NCBI RefSeq assembly: GCF_001691415.1
Contig: NZ_LRRR01000026.1
Coordinates: forward strand, 1-64,000
Length of the DNA: 64,000 nt
Reading direction: 5' to 3'
DNA from: Pararhodobacter sp. CCB-MM2
GTDB taxonomy: Bacteria > Pseudomonadota > Alphaproteobacteria > Rhodobacterales > Rhodobacteraceae
Below are positions 17,925 through 26,172 of this stretch, piece after piece. Made by a program: the position numbers and the translations under genes. Below the pieces are notes generated by a model. It saw only the letters and a list, made by a program, of their open reading frames with translations, made no database searches and was not told the origin of the DNA. Positions within the stretch are counted from its first letter, which is position 1; every line of letters starts with the position of its first letter.

Positions 17925-19235
17925 ATGTCCGCGATCCGCAATGCCGCCCTGCTCGGGCTCGTGGTGCTTGCCGCCGCCGCGTGCAACCGCGAGCGCCCGC
18001 TGGAGGGCGAACGCCTCGACATCCGCGCGCCCTGGGGCCAGACGGAAGGCGCAACGCAGAACCGCGCGCTGCCGATCTCGCTGCCCGCGCAAAGCGCCAA
18101 TGGCAGCTGGACCCAGCGTCAGGGTACCGCAGGCGCGCGTCCGGGCCACCCTGCCCTCTCGGCCAACCCGCAACTGATCTGGAGCACCCCGATCGGCGAA
18201 GGCGATGGCCGCCGTCGGCGCCTGTCCACCGATCCCGTAGCCGCCGATGGCCGCGTCTATACCCTTGACGCCGCGCAGCGCGTGCAGGCGACGTCGACCT
18301 CGGGCGCCGTGCTGTGGTCGGTTGACCTGACCACCGCGCGCGAAGCCCGGTCGTCGGCCTCGGGCGGTGCCTTGGCTGTCGCGGGCGGGCGGCTCTACGT
18401 CACCTCGGCCGCCGCCTTCGTCGCCGCGCTGGACGCGTCCACCGGCCAAGAGCTGTGGCGCGTCGACATGGACAGCCCGCTGACCGGCTCGCCCGCTATC
18501 AGCGGCGACACCGTCTATCTCTCGGGCATCGATTCCACGCTGACCGCGCTGGACGCGGCCTCGGGGCGGATCCGCTGGACCATCCCCGGCACCCCGGCCA
18601 GCAGCGCCGTCGCCGGTGGTTCGGCCCCCGCGATCGCCGGCGATCTGGTGATCTTCCCGACCCAGTCGGGCGAGTTGACCGCCGTGCGCCGCTCGAACGG
18701 TGGGCAGACCTGGACCACCAGTGCCGTCGGCCGCCGCACCGGCGCCGCGCTGGGGATCATCAGCGCCATCACCGGGGACCCGGTCGTCGATGGCAGCCGC
18801 CTCTATGCCGCCAACCAGTCGGGCCGCACCTTCGCGCTGGAGGCCGCAACCGGCCGTGCCATCTGGACCACGGATGAAGGCGCCAACGGGCCGGTCTGGC
18901 CTGTCGGCGGCTCGGTCTTCCTGATCTCGGATCAGAACCGCCTGATGCGCCTCGACGCCTCGGACGGCACGGTGATCTGGGCACAGGATCTGCCGCTGTT
19001 CACAACCACCCGTACCCGCCGTCAGGCCCGCATCTTCCCGCAGTACGGCCCGATCCTGGCCGGCGGCCGCCTCTGGGTCGCGTCGGGCGACGGCGTGCTG
19101 CGCGGCTTCGATCCGGTCTCGGGCAGCACCGTGGCCGAGGTGGCGATCCCCGGTGGCGCCGCCTCGGGTCCGATCGTGGCGGGCGGCATCCTCTATGTGC
19201 TGAACCGTGACGGGCAATTGCTGGCCTATCGCTGA
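17925..19235 (+). CDS. bamB: Outer-membrane assembly lipoprotein BamB
   Basis: Part of the BAM complex that inserts beta-barrel proteins into the outer membrane. The 436-residue protein begins with a lipoprotein signal whose lipobox LAAAAC places the lipidated Cys near residue 21. The rest is an eight-bladed PQQ-type beta-propeller with repeated blades such as GRVYTLDAAQRVQA and LYVLNRDGQLLAY. It is 28 bases after yfgM and 59 bases before der. Confidence 0.93.
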   Translation: MSAIRNAALLGLVVLAAAACNRERPLEGERLDIRAPWGQTEGATQNRALPISLPAQSANGSWTQRQGTAGARPGHPALSANPQLIWSTPIGEGDGRRRRLSTDPVAADGRVYTLDAAQRVQATSTSGAVLWSVDLTTAREARSSASGGALAVAGGRLYVTSAAAFVAALDASTGQELWRVDMDSPLTGSPAISGDTVYLSGIDSTLTALDAASGRIRWTIPGTPASSAVAGGSAPAIAGDLVIFPTQSGELTAVRRSNGGQTWTTSAVGRRTGAALGIISAITGDPVVDGSRLYAANQSGRTFALEAATGRAIWTTDEGANGPVWPVGGSVFLISDQNRLMRLDASDGTVIWAQDLPLFTTTRTRRQARIFPQYGPILAGGRLWVASGDGVLRGFDPVSGSTVAEVAIPGGAASGPIVAGGILYVLNRDGQLLAYR

Positions 19236-19294
19236 CGGCTTTACAATCCGCGTGCCGCCGCTTATTGCGGCGGCTTCCGCCTTGAGAGTCCGCC

Positions 19295-20767
19295 ATGTCC
19301 TTCACCCTTGCCCTCGTGGGCCGGCCCAACGTGGGCAAGTCCACGCTCTTCAACCGCCTCGTCGGCAAGAAGCTTGCGCTGGTCGATGACCAGCCCGGCG
19401 TCACGCGCGACCTGCGCGAGGGCGAAGCGCGGCTGAACAACCTGCGGTTCACCGTCATCGACACCGCCGGCCTTGAGAATGTCACCGACGACAGCCTGCA
19501 GGGCCGCATGCGCCGCCTGACCGAGCGCGCGGTCGAGATGGTCGATGTCTGCCTGTTCATGGTCGATGCCCGCGTCGGCATCACTCCGGCCGACGAGATC
19601 TTCGCCGACATCCTGCGCAAGCGCGCCCGCCACGTGATCCTCGCTGCCAACAAGGCCGAGGGACGTGCCGGCGAAGGGGGCGCGCTGGAGGCCTGGTCGC
19701 TGGGTCTGGGCGAGCCGATCAGCATGTCGGCCGAGCATGGCGCAGGCCTTGACGAGTTGTACCATCAGCTTCTGCCGCTGGCGAAGGGCTTCGAGGAGCG
19801 TTCGCAGGCCGAGGCGCCTGTCACCGATGTCTCCATCGCCGAGGACAGCGAAGACGACAACACCGAGGGCGAAGAGGCCCCGACCTGGGCCCCGACCGAG
19901 CATCGTCCGCTTCAGGTCGCCGTCATCGGCCGCCCCAACGCCGGCAAGTCGACGCTGATCAACCAGATCATCCGCGAGGACCGCCTGCTGACCGGCCCCG
20001 AGGCCGGGATCACCCGCGACTCGATCGCCGTGCCCTTCGTCTGGAACGGCACGCCGATGCGGCTGTTCGACACCGCGGGCATGCGCCGCCGCTCACGCGT
20101 GACCGACAAGCTGGAGAAGCTCTCGGTCGCGGACGGTCTGCGCGCGGTCAAATTCGCCGAGGTCGTGGTGGTGCTGCTCGATGCCGCCATCCCCTTCGAG
20201 ACGCAGGATCTGCGCATCGCCGATCTGGCTGAGACCGAGGGCCGTGCGGTCGTCGTCGCGGTCAACAAATGGGATCTCGAGGACGAGAAGCAGGACAAGC
20301 TGAAGCACCTGCTCGAAGGTTTCGAGCGGATGCTGCCGCAGCTGAAAGGCGCGCCGCTGGTGACCGTCTCGGCCAAGACCGGGCGCGGCATGGACCGGCT
20401 GCATGACGCCATCCTGCGCGCGCATGCGATCTGGAACCGTCGCGTCGGCACCTCGCGCCTGAACAACTGGCTGGGCGCGATGACCGAGGCCCACCCGCCC
20501 CCTGCGCCGGGCGGCCGCCGCATCAAGCTGAAATACATCACGCAGGCAAAGACGCGTCCGCCGGGCTTCGTGGTGAAATGCTCGCATCCCGACGAGCTGC
20601 CCGAGGCCTACCGCCGCTATCTGGTGAACGGCCTGCGCGAGGCCTTCGATATGCCGGGCACGCCGATCCGGCTGTTCTTCCGCTCGGACAGCAAGTCGAA
20701 CCCGTTCAAGGGTCGCAAGACTGCCCAGCCCTCGCGGTTGAAGAAACACATCAAGCCGGGGCACTGA
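19295..20767 (+). CDS. der: Ribosome biogenesis GTPase Der (EngA)
   Basis: Essential GTPase with two tandem G domains needed for 50S subunit maturation. The first G domain shows GRPNVGKST (residue about 8), DTAG and NKAE; the second shows GRPNAGKST (about 210), DTAG and NKWD. A KH-like domain occupies the C-terminus (about 380-470) and ends in a basic tail. The 490-residue length is typical. It follows bamB and is ended by an intrinsic terminator. Confidence 0.97.
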   Translation: MSFTLALVGRPNVGKSTLFNRLVGKKLALVDDQPGVTRDLREGEARLNNLRFTVIDTAGLENVTDDSLQGRMRRLTERAVEMVDVCLFMVDARVGITPADEIFADILRKRARHVILAANKAEGRAGEGGALEAWSLGLGEPISMSAEHGAGLDELYHQLLPLAKGFEERSQAEAPVTDVSIAEDSEDDNTEGEEAPTWAPTEHRPLQVAVIGRPNAGKSTLINQIIREDRLLTGPEAGITRDSIAVPFVWNGTPMRLFDTAGMRRRSRVTDKLEKLSVADGLRAVKFAEVVVVLLDAAIPFETQDLRIADLAETEGRAVVVAVNKWDLEDEKQDKLKHLLEGFERMLPQLKGAPLVTVSAKTGRGMDRLHDAILRAHAIWNRRVGTSRLNNWLGAMTEAHPPPAPGGRRIKLKYITQAKTRPPGFVVKCSHPDELPEAYRRYLVNGLREAFDMPGTPIRLFFRSDSKSNPFKGRKTAQPSRLKKHIKPGH

Positions 20768-20774
20768 CCCCTTC

Positions 20775-20799
20775 AAGGGCCCTCAAGGGCCCTTTTGCT
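20775..20799 (+). terminator. der terminator
   Basis: AAGGGCCC-TCAA-GGGCCCTT forms an 8-bp stem followed by TTGCTTT, 8 bases after the der stop codon. Confidence 0.85.
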
Positions 20800-20812
20800 T
20801 TGGCCCTCTAGC

Positions 20813-20826
20813 TTGATCTGCATCAA
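20813..20826 (+). promoter_or_regulatory. FnrL/FNR box
   Basis: TTGAT-CTGC-ATCAA is a perfect match to the FNR consensus TTGAT-N4-ATCAA. It is centred at about 20819.5, which would be near -41 if transcription starts near 20860, the classical class II activator position. It controls the DUF6455 gene that starts at 20891. Confidence 0.8.
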
Positions 20827-20847
20827 GGCAGCTCCCGGCCTGCCCCC

Positions 20848-20868
20848 TATTGTGGTTGCAAATGCAAC
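20848..20868 (+). promoter_or_regulatory. Predicted -10 element and start-site palindrome of the DUF6455 gene
   Basis: TATTGT at 20848-20853 fits a -10 hexamer at the right distance from the FNR box. A 14-bp palindrome GTTGCA-AA-TGCAAC at 20855-20868 overlaps the predicted start site and could be a repressor operator. Confidence 0.45.
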
Positions 20869-20890
20869 GGGATCATCCGGGGGACGCACC

Positions 20891-21151
20891 ATGGGACTTT
20901 TCAGCAAGCTGGACAAGCATAGCGGCCTGATCGGCACGATGGCCGAGACGGTGCATGTCGACCTGACCGAGGCAATGGCCAATGGCCAGCTCTCGGGTCA
21001 GGAGCTGCGCAATGCGGTGATGGCCTGCATGGGCTGTGAAGGCGTCTGCGACTGTGCCGAGTGGCTTGAGGCGCACAAGGCCGGGGCTGACGCCACGCCG
21101 GGCTATTGCCGGAATGCCGGGCTGATGGCGCGGCTGCAGCAGGCCGGCTGA
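20891..21151 (+). CDS. DUF6455 Cys-rich small protein
   Basis: An 86-residue soluble protein of the DUF6455 type. It carries a Cys cluster C-M-G-C-E-G-V-C-D-C followed by AEWL and a fifth Cys in PGYCRNA, which could bind a metal or Fe-S cluster or act in thiol redox chemistry. The promoter has a perfect FNR box at the activator position, so it is probably induced under low oxygen. It stands alone after the der terminator. Function unknown. Confidence 0.75.
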   Translation: MGLFSKLDKHSGLIGTMAETVHVDLTEAMANGQLSGQELRNAVMACMGCEGVCDCAEWLEAHKAGADATPGYCRNAGLMARLQQAG

Positions 21152-21298
21152 CGCCCACGAAATCCCCCGGGGAGCGGGGCTGTCGCGTGGTGCAACACGC
21201 GGACAACCTTGTGGGGGACGGCGTTGTCGGTCGTCGGAGCAGGCACGCCGGGACGGGCGGCTGGCAGGCTAACCCCCTGCCGCCGCCCCTTTTCTCTG

Positions 21299-22075
21299 TC
21301 AGCCGAAGCGGCTGAAATCCGGCTTGCGGCGCTCGGCGAAGGCGGCGAAGGCTTCCTGCGCCTCGCCGCTTTGCAGCTGGGCGTTGAAGTGCGCGCCCTC
21401 CTCGGCCATGCGGGCAACCAGTGCTTCGCTTTCGCGCATCAGGCTTTTCGAGATCTGCACGGCGGCCGGAGGCTGAGCCGCCAGACGGGCCGCGACGCCG
21501 AGGGCGATCTCGTGCAGCTCGTGCAGCGGCACCACCCGGTTCGCCAAGCCCCAGGCCAGCGCCTGCGGGGCCAGACAAGGCTCACCCAGCGCGAACATGC
21601 CGAAGGCGCGCAGATGGCCGATCCGCGCGGGCAACAGCAGCGAGGACGCGGCCTCGGGCACCAGCGCGAGGTTGACGAAGGGCGTGATCAGCGCGGCGTC
21701 GTCGGAGAGGATGACATAGTCGCAATGCAGCAACATCGTCGTGCCGACGCCGACCGCCTTGCCCTGCACGGCGGCCACCAGCGGCTTCTTCGCGCGCGCC
21801 AAGGCCTGCAGGAAGCGCAGCACTTCGGCGGTCGAGGCCCCCTCGGACGAGCCGCGCTTGACGAAATCGGCGATGTCGTTGCCGGCGGAGAAGGTATCGC
21901 CCTCGGACCGGATCAGCACCACGCGGATCGCCGGATCGGCATCCGCGGCCTCGATCCCGTCGGCCAACGCGGCATACATGGGCGCAGTGATCGCGTTCTT
22001 CTTCTCGGCCCGGTCAAAGATCAGCGACAGGATGCCGTCGCCCTTTTCCACCCGAATGCCCATGGATTCCGTCAT
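21299..22075 (-). CDS. Crotonase-family enoyl-CoA hydratase/isomerase
   Basis: A 258-residue acyl-CoA enzyme with the crotonase fold. The oxyanion-hole regions (TFSAGNDIADF and VQGKAVGVGTTMLLHCDYV) are intact. Only the second catalytic Glu is seen (in LALVPEAASS); the first position lies in AALITPFVNLA and carries no Glu. This pattern is typical of delta3,delta2-enoyl-CoA isomerases rather than of true hydratases. The start MTESMGIRV is one option; an internal Met follows at residue 5. It is a single gene. Confidence 0.85.
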   Translation of the reverse strand: MTESMGIRVEKGDGILSLIFDRAEKKNAITAPMYAALADGIEAADADPAIRVVLIRSEGDTFSAGNDIADFVKRGSSEGASTAEVLRFLQALARAKKPLVAAVQGKAVGVGTTMLLHCDYVILSDDAALITPFVNLALVPEAASSLLLPARIGHLRAFGMFALGEPCLAPQALAWGLANRVVPLHELHEIALGVAARLAAQPPAAVQISKSLMRESEALVARMAEEGAHFNAQLQSGEAQEAFAAFAERRKPDFSRFG

Positions 22076-22153
22076 CGCTGCCCCTCCGCCCTGATGCTGG
22101 GCGCCACTGTCCCGTCTGGGCGCAACGGCGACAAGGGGTGACGTGACGCCATA

Positions 22154-22187
22154 ACGAAAGGGGCGCCGCGATTGCGGCGCCCCTTCC
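22154..22187 (-). terminator. Terminator of the OFA transporter gene
   Basis: On the minus strand GGGGCGCCGC-AAT-CGCGGCGCCCC is followed by TTTCGTT, 22 bases after the transporter stop codon. The stem is close to perfect. Confidence 0.88.
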
Positions 22188-22209
22188 CTGTCTCAGCACG
22201 CGGGATGGA

Positions 22210-23931
22210 TCACTCGCCGGGCACCGGGGCCATCTTCGGGGCCTCGTGGTGGTGGTGGTCCTTCACCGGGCGCATGAAGAGGTTGGCGAAGAAGGCCACG
22301 ACCAGCAGCGCCGCCATGCAATACATGGTGGTGTTGTACAGCGAAGGCGTCGGGTCGATCGTGCCGGCGGGCGCGATCTCCATCAGCCGGGCGATGGTCA
22401 CCGTGCGTGCCGCGACCAGCTGGTCGAGCTGCGCCAGCGGGGCGCCGAAACGCTCGGCGAAGGCGGCCGGATCGACACGGGTCGATAGGTCGGCAATGGC
22501 GCTGTTCACCGACATCTCACGCAGCGAGGTGATGGCAAGCGGGCCCAGCACACCGGCGACCGACCAGGCGGTCAGCAGGCGGCCGTGGATGCCGCCGACA
22601 TGCATCGTGCCGAACATGTCGGCCAGATAGGCCGGGATCGTCGCGAAGCCGCCGCCATACATCGAGAAGATGATCATCGTCGCGGCGTAGAAGCCCAGCA
22701 GGTAGACCATCGACGGGTTCGTCGCCACGGCCGAGGCGAAATAGGGCACCGACAGGTACAGCAGCGTGCCCAGCACGAAGAAGCACATGTAGGTGGCCTT
22801 GCGCCCGATGTAGTCCGAGGTCGAGGCCCAGAAGAAACGGCCGACCATGTTGAAGACCGAGATCATCAGCACGTAGGTCGAGGCGAAGGCGGCGGTGACC
22901 ACCAGTGGCATGACCGATCCGAAGATCTCGGACATCATGGTCTTGGCGACCCCGATCACGCCGATACCGGCGGTCACGTTGAAGCACAGCATGATCCACA
23001 GCTGCCAGAACTGCGGGGTCTTCAGCGCCTGATCGATATGCACGTTGTTTTGCGACACCATGCCCGAGGCGACGGGCTTCGGCTGCCAGCCCTCGGGCTT
23101 CCAGTTGGCCGCGGGGACGCGGTACTGGAAGGCCGCGATCATCATCACGACGAAATAGACCACCCCGAGGACGAGGAAGGTCTGTGCCGCGCCGGTGTTG
23201 CCGGTGCCGACGGCATAGAGCCCGGCCTCACCGCCAAAGCCGGCGGCCTGCGTCGCGTTGGCGAGCACGACCTCGACCCGACCCGCCGCGGTTTCGGCGA
23301 ACATCCGGCCGTTCTCCACGACCGTCGCCACGGCGTCCTGTGCGCCCAGATAGTCGGGGGCCTTCTGGAACAGGCCCAGCAGCCAGCCCTTGACCGGGGC
23401 CGCGATCATCGCGCCGCCACCAAAGCCCATGATGGCCATGCCGGTCGCCATGCCGCGACGGTCGGGGAACCAGCGGATCAACGTCGAGACGGGCGAGACA
23501 TAGCCCAGACCCAGGCCACAGCCGCCCAGCACGCCGTAGCCGAGGTAGATCATCCACAGCTGGTGGCTGGAGATCCCGAACGAGCCGATGATGAAGCCGC
23601 CGCCCCACAGGATCGCGGCGACGACGCCGACCATGCGCGGGCCGACCTCTTCCAGCCATTTGCCGGCGAAAGCCGCGGCAAGGCCGAGGAAGACGATGGC
23701 GACCGAGAAGATCCACACGACCGAGCTGAGCGACCAGTCATCGGCGGCCGAGGCCACGACGCCCAGCTCGCGCGTCAGCGGCGGGTTGAAGACCGACCAG
23801 GCGTAGACCGAGCCGATGCAAAGGTGGATGGCGATCGATGCCGGCGGAACCCGCCAGCGGTTGTAACCGGGTTCGGCGGTAATGTGGCTCTTGTGCAAGA
23901 ACCCCAGCGCGCCGCCAGATGCGTTGCTCAT
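22210..23931 (-). CDS. OFA-family MFS transporter
   Basis: A 573-residue major facilitator of the oxalate/formate antiporter (OFA) family. The family signature CIGSVYAWSVFNPPL is in the first helix region. About 12 membrane segments are predicted, with an unusually long insert around residues 210-270 between the two halves (an extra loop with RMFAETAAGRVEVVLAN). The C-terminus is His-rich (DHHHHEAPK). The ATG follows AGGGAAAG. The substrate is probably a small carboxylate but cannot be read from sequence. The adjacent two-component genes on the same strand and the palindromes upstream suggest tight regulation. Confidence 0.85.
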   Translation of the reverse strand: MSNASGGALGFLHKSHITAEPGYNRWRVPPASIAIHLCIGSVYAWSVFNPPLTRELGVVASAADDWSLSSVVWIFSVAIVFLGLAAAFAGKWLEEVGPRMVGVVAAILWGGGFIIGSFGISSHQLWMIYLGYGVLGGCGLGLGYVSPVSTLIRWFPDRRGMATGMAIMGFGGGAMIAAPVKGWLLGLFQKAPDYLGAQDAVATVVENGRMFAETAAGRVEVVLANATQAAGFGGEAGLYAVGTGNTGAAQTFLVLGVVYFVVMMIAAFQYRVPAANWKPEGWQPKPVASGMVSQNNVHIDQALKTPQFWQLWIMLCFNVTAGIGVIGVAKTMMSEIFGSVMPLVVTAAFASTYVLMISVFNMVGRFFWASTSDYIGRKATYMCFFVLGTLLYLSVPYFASAVATNPSMVYLLGFYAATMIIFSMYGGGFATIPAYLADMFGTMHVGGIHGRLLTAWSVAGVLGPLAITSLREMSVNSAIADLSTRVDPAAFAERFGAPLAQLDQLVAARTVTIARLMEIAPAGTIDPTPSLYNTTMYCMAALLVVAFFANLFMRPVKDHHHHEAPKMAPVPGE

Positions 23932-24050
23932 AGCTTTCCCTCCCTGAAATCCCGAGGGCGCAGCCTCCCGCCGCGGCTCCTCTGGGCGGCATGCGACGGC
24001 ATGCCACGGAGGAAATGGGACCATCTACCCTTGCATTGTCAAGAAATTAA

Positions 24051-24073
24051 TCTAACTATATCAATATGTTAGA
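24051..24073 (-). promoter_or_regulatory. Operator-like inverted repeat upstream of the OFA transporter
   Basis: TCTAAC-N11-GTTAGA with an AT-rich spacer, centred about 131 bases upstream of the transporter start. The arms are perfect. It lies in the only markedly AT-rich part of this gap, where the promoter should be. Confidence 0.5.
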
Positions 24074-24074
24074 C

Positions 24075-24170
24075 GACAATCTGTCTGAGCGCCACCACCC
24101 CAACATCCCAAATTGAGACATTTTGTCCGCAGCCGGCCCTGCGCAGGACGGAAGATTGGGTCATTCTGTC
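24075..24170 (-). promoter_or_regulatory. Three phased GACA-N3-TGTC palindromes
   Basis: Sites are GACAATCTGTC (24075-24085), GACATTTTGTC (24117-24127) and GTCATTCTGTC (24160-24170). Their starts are 42 and 43 bases apart, i.e. four helical turns. The outer two belong to longer 19-base direct repeats (24111-24129 and 24154-24172). They look like upstream activator sites for the adjacent NtrC-family regulator. Confidence 0.6.
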
Positions 24171-24201
24171 CGATACGAACTTTTTGCGGGGTCAGCGCCG
24201 T

Positions 24202-26169
24202 TCAGGTGCCCGGTGCGGGCGGCAGCGCGATCTCGAAGGTGCTGCCCTCTCCCTCGACGGATTGCACGGTGATCCGCCCGCCCGCTTGCGTCACCAACTG
24301 CTGGCTGATCGACAGCCCCAGCCCGGTGCCCTGCGCCTGCTTCGTGGTGAAGAAGGGATCAAAGACCCGCGGCAGGATCTCGGGCGGGATACCGCTGCCG
24401 GTGTCGCGCACGCCGATCACCACCATCCCGTCGCGCTGCGCCGTCGAGAGGGTCAGCCGCCCGCCCTGCCCCATCGCCTGCACCGCGTTCAGGATCAGGT
24501 TCACCACCACCTGTTGCAGCTCGGTCCGGGACATCCGCAGGGGCGGCGTGAAGGCCAGTTGCGTCTCGGCGGTGATGCCGGCGCTCTCGATCTGGTGGCG
24601 AGTCAGCACGAGGCAATCGGACACCAGCGCCGCCGGATCGATCAGCGCATGCGCGCCTGAGTAATCCTCTGGCCGGGCGAATTGCAGCAGCTTCTGCACG
24701 ATGACGCCGATGCGGTAGACCTGATCGTCGATGAGGCGGAATTCCTCGTGCACCGGGTCGGCGGCCGGGCCCAGCCGATCGCGGGCGAGGTCCAGATTGC
24801 CCTGAATCACCGCCACCGGGTTGTTGATCTCATGCGCGACCGAGGCCGTGATTTCACCGACCGCTGCCAGCTTCTCGGACATGATCAGCCGCTCGGTCGT
24901 GCGCTCGATCCGTTGGTTGGCCTCGCGCAGATCGGCGGTGCGTTCGTCGACCTTCGCCTCCAGCCCCTCGGCCCAATCGCGCAGCTGGCGGTCGCGGGCC
25001 TGCACCTGATCCAGAAGCTCGTCGAGATGCGCCGCCACCTGCGCGATCTCGCCGCCCTCGCGGCCGGGGTTGTTGCGCGCGGTCAGATCGCCGGCCTCGA
25101 CCTGCGCGATGGTCCGGGTCATGGCCTCGAGCGGGCGGAAGATGCGCCCGGCCCATCGCAGGAAGATCGGGATCGACAGCAGGGCGATCACCACGAAGGC
25201 CGCGATCAGCGCCAAGGCGGAGTTGCGCTTCGCCAGCGCGAAAGGTGCCTCGAGGAAACCGACATAGAGCATCCCGACCCGCGCGCCGTGGCTGTCGAGG
25301 ATCGGCTCGTAGGCCGAGATGTACCAGTCATTCACAACAAAGGCGCGGTCGAGCCAGATCCGCCCTTCATCGAGCACCTGCGCCCGCACGGCGGCGGAGA
25401 CCCGAGTGCCCAAGGCGCGGACATTCTCGAACAGGCGAACGTTGGTTGAGATGCGCACGTCCTCAAGGAACAGCGTCGCCGTGCCCTGACTGCCCTCGGG
25501 CAGGGATTGCTCGCGGTAGACCAGCCCGTTGATCGTGTCGATGAAGCCGAGGTTGCGGTTGAGAAGCACGCCCCCCACCAGCGCGCTGCGCCGCCCGTCC
25601 GGCAGGGTCACCGGGGCGGCGGAGTGGATGATCATGCCCCGTGTCTCGGTCGCCCGGTCCGTCGGCACGGCCGCACGGGTCGAGACCAGCGCCACCTCGG
25701 CCCGCGCGGCCAAGGCCGGGTCCAGCGCGGCCAGCAGCGGCCCCTCGACAATATCCACCGCCGAACGCCATTCGCCTTCCAGCGCCGAGGCGATCACCGG
25801 CCAGTCCTCCGCGCCAAACGCCCCGCTGTCCCCCGCCCCGTCAAGAATATAGAGGAAATCCAAACCCAGCCGCGCCCGTTGCTGGGCGAGGTAGTCATCG
25901 CTGCCCTGTCCCTGCAACGCCGCCTGCAGGGCGGTGGAATGCGCGACGGCATCGACGCGCTCGCCCGACAGCTCCACCAGCCCCGCAAGGTACTGGTCGG
26001 CGATGGTCAGATCTCCCGTCACCTTGCTGATCAGGATATCGTCGATCTTCGCCGCCCAACGCAGCATGGTGCCGCCCAGCATCAGGGGCAACAGCACCAG
26101 CATCGGCAGCAGCGCGATAACCAGAAGCCTGACGCGCACGGAATCCATCCAGGGCTTGAGCCGGTTCAC
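24202..26169 (-). CDS. Membrane sensor histidine kinase (dCache-type)
   Basis: A 655-residue two-component kinase. TM1 is at about 13-33, a large periplasmic sensor domain of the Cache type spans about 40-310 (single-Cache motifs such as DWYISAYEPILDSHGARVGMLYVG), TM2 at 318-337, then HAMP, a coiled coil and HisKA/HATPase. The phospho-His is in SVAHEINNP, and the ATP lid has DTGSGIPPE and GTGLGLS. The overall layout is DctB-like. GTG start, 3 bases after the response regulator stop, so the two genes are translationally coupled. It probably senses a carboxylate outside the membrane and controls the transporter downstream. Confidence 0.9.
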   Translation of the reverse strand: MNRLKPWMDSVRVRLLVIALLPMLVLLPLMLGGTMLRWAAKIDDILISKVTGDLTIADQYLAGLVELSGERVDAVAHSTALQAALQGQGSDDYLAQQRARLGLDFLYILDGAGDSGAFGAEDWPVIASALEGEWRSAVDIVEGPLLAALDPALAARAEVALVSTRAAVPTDRATETRGMIIHSAAPVTLPDGRRSALVGGVLLNRNLGFIDTINGLVYREQSLPEGSQGTATLFLEDVRISTNVRLFENVRALGTRVSAAVRAQVLDEGRIWLDRAFVVNDWYISAYEPILDSHGARVGMLYVGFLEAPFALAKRNSALALIAAFVVIALLSIPIFLRWAGRIFRPLEAMTRTIAQVEAGDLTARNNPGREGGEIAQVAAHLDELLDQVQARDRQLRDWAEGLEAKVDERTADLREANQRIERTTERLIMSEKLAAVGEITASVAHEINNPVAVIQGNLDLARDRLGPAADPVHEEFRLIDDQVYRIGVIVQKLLQFARPEDYSGAHALIDPAALVSDCLVLTRHQIESAGITAETQLAFTPPLRMSRTELQQVVVNLILNAVQAMGQGGRLTLSTAQRDGMVVIGVRDTGSGIPPEILPRVFDPFFTTKQAQGTGLGLSISQQLVTQAGGRITVQSVEGEGSTFEIALPPAPGT

Positions 26170-26172
26170 CCG

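Noticed and set aside
23932..24201. Sigma54 (-24/-12) promoter for the OFA transporter
   Set aside because: No GG-N10-GC with acceptable flanks was found; the nearest GG-containing stretches have a wrong spacing or lack the GC at -12.
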